This document shows, one piece after another, positions 60,718 through 64,000 of a stretch of DNA of 64,000 bases. The stretch spans positions 1 through 64,000 of the forward strand of contig NZ_NKCN01000017.1 of the NCBI RefSeq assembly GCF_002245535.1, read 5' to 3'. Under the pieces are notes generated by a model, which searched no databases, had not been told where the DNA came from, and saw only the letters and a program-made list of their open reading frames with translations. Each line of letters begins with the position of its first letter. Position 1 is the stretch's first letter. The position numbers were made by a program, and so were the translations under genes. The stretch comes from Mycobacterium lehmannii (GTDB lineage Bacteria > Actinomycetota > Actinomycetes > Mycobacteriales > Mycobacteriaceae).

Positions 60718-61770
60718 CTAGGGATCGCGCGACAATCGCAGCGTTCGTCGCGTGTCTTTGACAACAGCTTTCATCGTCTGCCACCGAGAATCGACCTGCG
60801 CACGGCTGCGCTTTGAAGATCGATGCCTCAAAGCGAGCATGGCGATCCGAGGATGTTGCTGGACAAGGTCGTAGAGCAGCGCGTGCCCTGTCTCACCTGG
60901 AACGTAATGTGCGATACGACCAAGAAATCTGCTCGCATTCTTGGCAATGATGGCTTCACGCACGGGGTCGTCAGGGAAAAGATCGAGCATCGCTTCAAGA
61001 GTGGCGAGATGTCCAGGGCCGTAGTTTTGCCAAAACTTCGCCGGATTGACGGTGGCATCCCACCAGATGCCCTTCGGGTGACGTCGATAGATGCCCATGG
61101 TTTCGCTCAACATCGCGATCCCACCGGTGGCGCCGTGCCAAACATGGAGGAACCAATCCAAGGGCATGACATCAGCTGGAATACCACCATAGTTATCGAG
61201 ACGGCGGTACATCGCCGCGTTGGTTTGGATGAAGTTGCGTGAGATCAGAGTATTCAAGCTCATGTCACCGGCCCAGAAGAACGGCGGAAACTCCGGAAAC
61301 ACCACGCGCTCTAACGTGCGCAGCACGTCTTGCAGTTTGGTCGACTCGTCATAGTCGCCGGCGGTCCATATCGTTCGAACCGGATGGAAGCACACTGCTA
61401 TGTCGGGGTGCTCATCAAGGAACGCGGCCTGCTTACTGAGTTTCATCGGGTCGGTCCAGTAGTCATCCCCGTCGCATAAGGCCACATACTCCCCGCGAGC
61501 AGATGACAGTGCGTCCTTGGTATTTGCGTTCACGCCGACGTTCTTCGACCGAAGGATGGGGCGGAACAGTTCGGGGTAACGGGTGGCATAGTCGCGAATG
61601 ATGGCTGGCGAAGCGTCAGTCGAGCCGTCGTCTGCGACAATCACTTCCACAGGGAAGTCAGTTTTCTGCGCCACGAATCCGTTTAGGGCATCGCGGATGT
61701 ACGCCTCATGGTTGTAGGTGACTGAAACGACGCTGACCTTCGGTGTGCCTTGCTGTGTCTGCTCGTTCAT
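60718..61770 (-). CDS. GT2 glycosyltransferase
   Basis: A 350-residue GT-A glycosyltransferase: VSVVSVTYNHEAYIRDALNGF at the start, VIVADDGSTDAS (46-57), and the metal-binding CDGDDYWTDP (99-108). NTLISRNFIQTNAAMYRR and PLDWFLHVWHG form the acceptor part. No membrane helix, so cytoplasmic. It would add one sugar from a nucleotide donor to the glycolipid or its precursor. Acceptor unknown. The 225-base spacer to drrC shows no gene. Confidence 0.9.
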   Translation of the reverse strand: MNEQTQQGTPKVSVVSVTYNHEAYIRDALNGFVAQKTDFPVEVIVADDGSTDASPAIIRDYATRYPELFRPILRSKNVGVNANTKDALSSARGEYVALCDGDDYWTDPMKLSKQAAFLDEHPDIAVCFHPVRTIWTAGDYDESTKLQDVLRTLERVVFPEFPPFFWAGDMSLNTLISRNFIQTNAAMYRRLDNYGGIPADVMPLDWFLHVWHGATGGIAMLSETMGIYRRHPKGIWWDATVNPAKFWQNYGPGHLATLEAMLDLFPDDPVREAIIAKNASRFLGRIAHYVPGETGHALLYDLVQQHPRIAMLALRHRSSKRSRAQVDSRWQTMKAVVKDTRRTLRLSRDP

Positions 61771-61995
61771 GCGGCAGTGCCTCCCCCGGCGTTCGGCCCT
61801 GAAAACGGATGTTACATCGACGCGGTCGAGGATTTGACCTTTGGCCCGTCTTCCTTCGGATTCAAGTAGATGATCGGCGTTTGATCCAGTACGCCAGTTG
61901 TGTAGATCGGTGCGTCACTTGACGTTTCGTGAAGGCCGGTGGTCTCGCGACGCCCTGATGGCGTATTTGCCGTACGGGATGCGCGCGGGATGTCA

Positions 61996-62784
61996 TCAGG
62001 CGCTCGCCTCGGCAGCCGCCCGAAAGCCTCGGACAGCTATCGGGGTGAAAGCAGCGAGCAGCAGAATGGTCCACAGCAGGGTCATCGTCAGCGACCATGC
62101 AATTGGCCCCCCACTGGCTAGTGCCCGCATTGTCTCCACGGGCGGCGACATCGGTTGCATTCGAACGAACGGTTGAATCCACGGCGGAAATGTTTCGATC
62201 GGAGAAAATCCTGGGTTGATGAACGCCAACGCGATGGTGACGGAGATCAGCCAGGCCATCAGCGTGCGGGCATTTCGTCGAATGGCGAGGGCAAGCACCA
62301 ATGATGTGAATCCAACTACGACTGCGGCGGGGATCAACAAGAAAATGAGCGCCGCGAGCGCCCCATTCGCGAAGCGCAGGCCCAGAGGCATCCCCAACAG
62401 GACTATCAAAAGGGTCCCGACAAGCGCGCGAACAGCCTCTGCGAGGACCCGTCCGAGGAGCGGGCTCGCGCGATGTATCGGCAGCACCCAGATCCGGCTT
62501 AGCAAGCCCGACTCCCGGTCCAACGCGACGCTGGCTGCGTTGCCGAGAGAGCCAAAGAGGCCCGAAAGAATTGCGCAGATCGGCACGAGGCCATAAACGC
62601 TGCTCTCGCCAGTGAGCTGCTGCACCCTAGCGCCCAACACTACTTCGTAGAGAGTCAAGAAAGAGATCGGGAGGAGCAGCGAACCCATGAGTACAAATCG
62701 GTCGCGCCGCAAGCGCGTGAGAATGCGGCCGGCGTGCAACCAGGTCTCGATCAGTAGCGACCCATGAGGTTCTGCCGGCGGCAT
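61996..62784 (-). CDS. drrC: ABC-2 type permease (DrrC-like)
   Basis: A 262-residue membrane protein with six helices of the ABC-2 family. Typical parts: the cytoplasmic start SLLIETWLHAGRILTRLRRDRF, the central LSGLFGSLGNAASVALDRESGLLSRIWVLPI block (split by helices), and NPGFSPIETFPPWIQPFVRMQPMSPPVETMRAL near the end. It shares one base with the drrB stop (TGATG). In mycobacteria DrrABC exports phthiocerol lipids, and a drrC gene borders glycopeptidolipid loci. Confidence 0.9.
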   Translation of the reverse strand: MPPAEPHGSLLIETWLHAGRILTRLRRDRFVLMGSLLLPISFLTLYEVVLGARVQQLTGESSVYGLVPICAILSGLFGSLGNAASVALDRESGLLSRIWVLPIHRASPLLGRVLAEAVRALVGTLLIVLLGMPLGLRFANGALAALIFLLIPAAVVVGFTSLVLALAIRRNARTLMAWLISVTIALAFINPGFSPIETFPPWIQPFVRMQPMSPPVETMRALASGGPIAWSLTMTLLWTILLLAAFTPIAVRGFRAAAEASA

Positions 62785-63527
62785 CAAGGCTCCCGCCGCT
62801 GCATTCGCACAGTGATCGCACCGAAAACAAGCACCATGCCAAGACACCAGGCCAAGCTCGCGGCGGCGTTTGCGATTGCAATATGACCGCTCCCGAGGCT
62901 GCGAAGCGTCTCGGCAACTTGGGACACCGGCTGGTTGCGCACCCAGGGGCGCAGCCATTCGGGGAAGGTCTCTTCCGGCGCGATTCCGGTAGAGAGCATG
63001 AACATGAGAAGCGAGAAGACGAGAATTATGTAGCTGGCACCGTAAGCACTGTTGGAGCGCGATCCCAGAGCGTCGGAGCCTAAGCCGACAGCCAGGCACA
63101 GCAACAGTGAGAAGAAGACGAATGCGGCGACGGACATCGGCCCGCCGTTTATCCGGAAGCCGATGACAAAGCCACCCGCTATCGCCACCGTGAGTACCAA
63201 GACCGCTCTGAGGAGGGTGGCGGCCATGCGCGCGGTGACGGGTACCGCCGAAGCGATGGGCATCGTCTGCAACCGGCGCCCGAAGCCGCACACTCGGTCG
63301 CGTACGGCGCGGTCCGCGGTGACGAGCCCGACGTAAATCATTGACTGCACGACGACGGCAGGAACCAGGTACTGCGAATAGCTCAGACTTCCGGTGTCTA
63401 TCAGACCATGCAGCGCGACGCTGAATCCCGCGAGATACGCGATGGGGGAGATTATTTCGAAAACCAACTCGCCATCACGCGCTGCGGCGAGCAACGAGCG
63501 TTCGGTGAGTGCGACCAGGGCATTCAC
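62784..63527 (-). CDS. drrB: ABC-2 type permease (DrrB-like)
   Basis: A 247-residue membrane protein of the same family as the next gene, sharing the TGIAPEETFPEWLRPWVRNQPVSQVAETLRSL ending and FGRRLQTMPIASAVPVTAR. Six membrane helices. GTG 63527 overlaps the drrA stop (GTGA); the longer frame upstream is inside drrA. With DrrC it would form the membrane pore of an exporter for the glycolipid made nearby (inference). Confidence 0.9.
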   Translation of the reverse strand: MNALVALTERSLLAAARDGELVFEIISPIAYLAGFSVALHGLIDTGSLSYSQYLVPAVVVQSMIYVGLVTADRAVRDRVCGFGRRLQTMPIASAVPVTARMAATLLRAVLVLTVAIAGGFVIGFRINGGPMSVAAFVFFSLLLCLAVGLGSDALGSRSNSAYGASYIILVFSLLMFMLSTGIAPEETFPEWLRPWVRNQPVSQVAETLRSLGSGHIAIANAAASLAWCLGMVLVFGAITVRMQRREP

Positions 63528-64000
63528 GAGGGGGTTATTGTGCGGTCGGTGAGGTTGAGGAACACTTCGTCCAGCGACGGCTTGCGTAGCGAGATGTCGG
63601 CCAGTTCGATATCGAGGGAGTCGACGCGGCGGAACACCCGCGTCAGCGTGGCGATCCCATCTGGCGCAAATACCGATACAGAACTCGCGTCGGTGTCGAC
63701 CTCGACCCGCTCCTGATCGGCTAACGCGGCTGCGACTTTGGGCAGGTCGGCAGGATTGGCAGGAGTGACCTGGCAGTAGCTGGTGCCTACTCTGCGTTTG
63801 AGATCCTCGGCGGTACCGCTGGCGATCACCTTGCCGTGGTCGATGACCACGATAGAGTCGCTCAACACGTCTGCCTCTTCTAAGTATTGCGTCGTCAGCA
63901 AGACGGTCACTCCCTGCGCGGCCAACGAGTCGACCAGCGCCCACACCTCACGTCGGCTCCGAGGATCCAGCCCGGCGGTCGGTTCGTCGAGAAAGAGCAC
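63524..64000 (-). CDS. drrA: ABC transporter ATPase (DrrA-like), N-terminal part outside window
   Basis: The last 158 residues of an ABC ATPase. Walker B with the catalytic Glu and D-loop (LFLDEPTAGLDPRSR), the H-loop segment LLTTQYLEEAD (Gln-Tyr variant typical of DrrA) and a C-terminal domain with PSLDEVFLNLTD, the DrrA-type end. The Walker A and ABC signature lie to the right of 64000. First gene of drrA-drrB-drrC, all overlapping. Confidence 0.93.
   Translation of the reverse strand: MLFLDEPTAGLDPRSRREVWALVDSLAAQGVTVLLTTQYLEEADVLSDSIVVIDHGKVIASGTAEDLKRRVGTSYCQVTPANPADLPKVAAALADQERVEVDTDASSVSVFAPDGIATLTRVFRRVDSLDIELADISLRKPSLDEVFLNLTDRTITPS

Noticed and set aside
1..64000. tRNA or rRNA genes
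   Set aside because: No cloverleaf with a T-loop GTTCRANNC block or conserved rRNA segment was noticed on either strand by eye. A tRNAscan-type search would be decisive.

Overview
The window reads as a chromosome segment of a rapidly growing or environmental Mycobacterium/Mycolicibacterium. Evidence: high-GC coding with many GTG starts and 1-4 base overlaps, and a left half that follows the M. tuberculosis order from rpfA to prrA (rpfA, moaD2, moaA2, yccF-like, cspB, DUF2771, MFS, DUF3027, SpoU methyltransferase, sepH, serC, AurF-like oxygenase, fprB, VOC, citA, gltA2, FAD oxidoreductase, DUF2630, prrB, prrA). That comparison is from memory.

Region 1 (1-30.9 kb) is mostly core genome. It holds the 5' part of rpfA with a ydaO-type (c-di-AMP) riboswitch leader and an upstream CRP-like site; molybdopterin genes; a cold-shock gene; serC and sepH separated by a 30-bp tandem hairpin repeat; ferredoxin-reductase fprB; two citrate synthases flanking pdxH; an MFS-MarR pair; an oxidoreductase that seems to start at CTG; PrrAB; and a second two-component operon with two accessory genes.

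Region 2 (31-50.7 kb) is an AT-richer accessory island for a cell-surface glycolipid: an acyltransferase, mmpS-mmpL-mmpL (glycopeptidolipid-type transporter genes), four small-molecule methyltransferases, a WbqC-family protein, two DegT-fold PLP enzymes, a FAD monooxygenase, a polyprenol-type GT2 and a GT87-like membrane glycosyltransferase. Several gaps of 375-1,080 bp hold no recognisable gene.

Region 3 (50.7-58.5 kb) is a four-layer nest of mobile elements: an IS481-type remnant split by an IS110-type remnant, which is split by an IS21-type element with terminal inverted repeats and a CACT duplication, whose istB is split exactly at its Walker A codons by a Tn554-like tyrosine-recombinase trio element. 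Removing the innermost element restores a 284-codon istB frame.

Region 4 (58.6-64 kb) returns to the glycolipid theme: Gfo/Idh/MocA oxidoreductase, zinc-ribbon methyltransferase, GT2, and a DrrABC-like ABC exporter whose ATPase runs off the right edge. Together regions 2 and 4 look like a glycolipid decoration and export locus. The WecE-like aminotransferase, WbqC protein and methyltransferases suggest an N-acylated, O-methylated amino-deoxysugar as the variable end group (inference).
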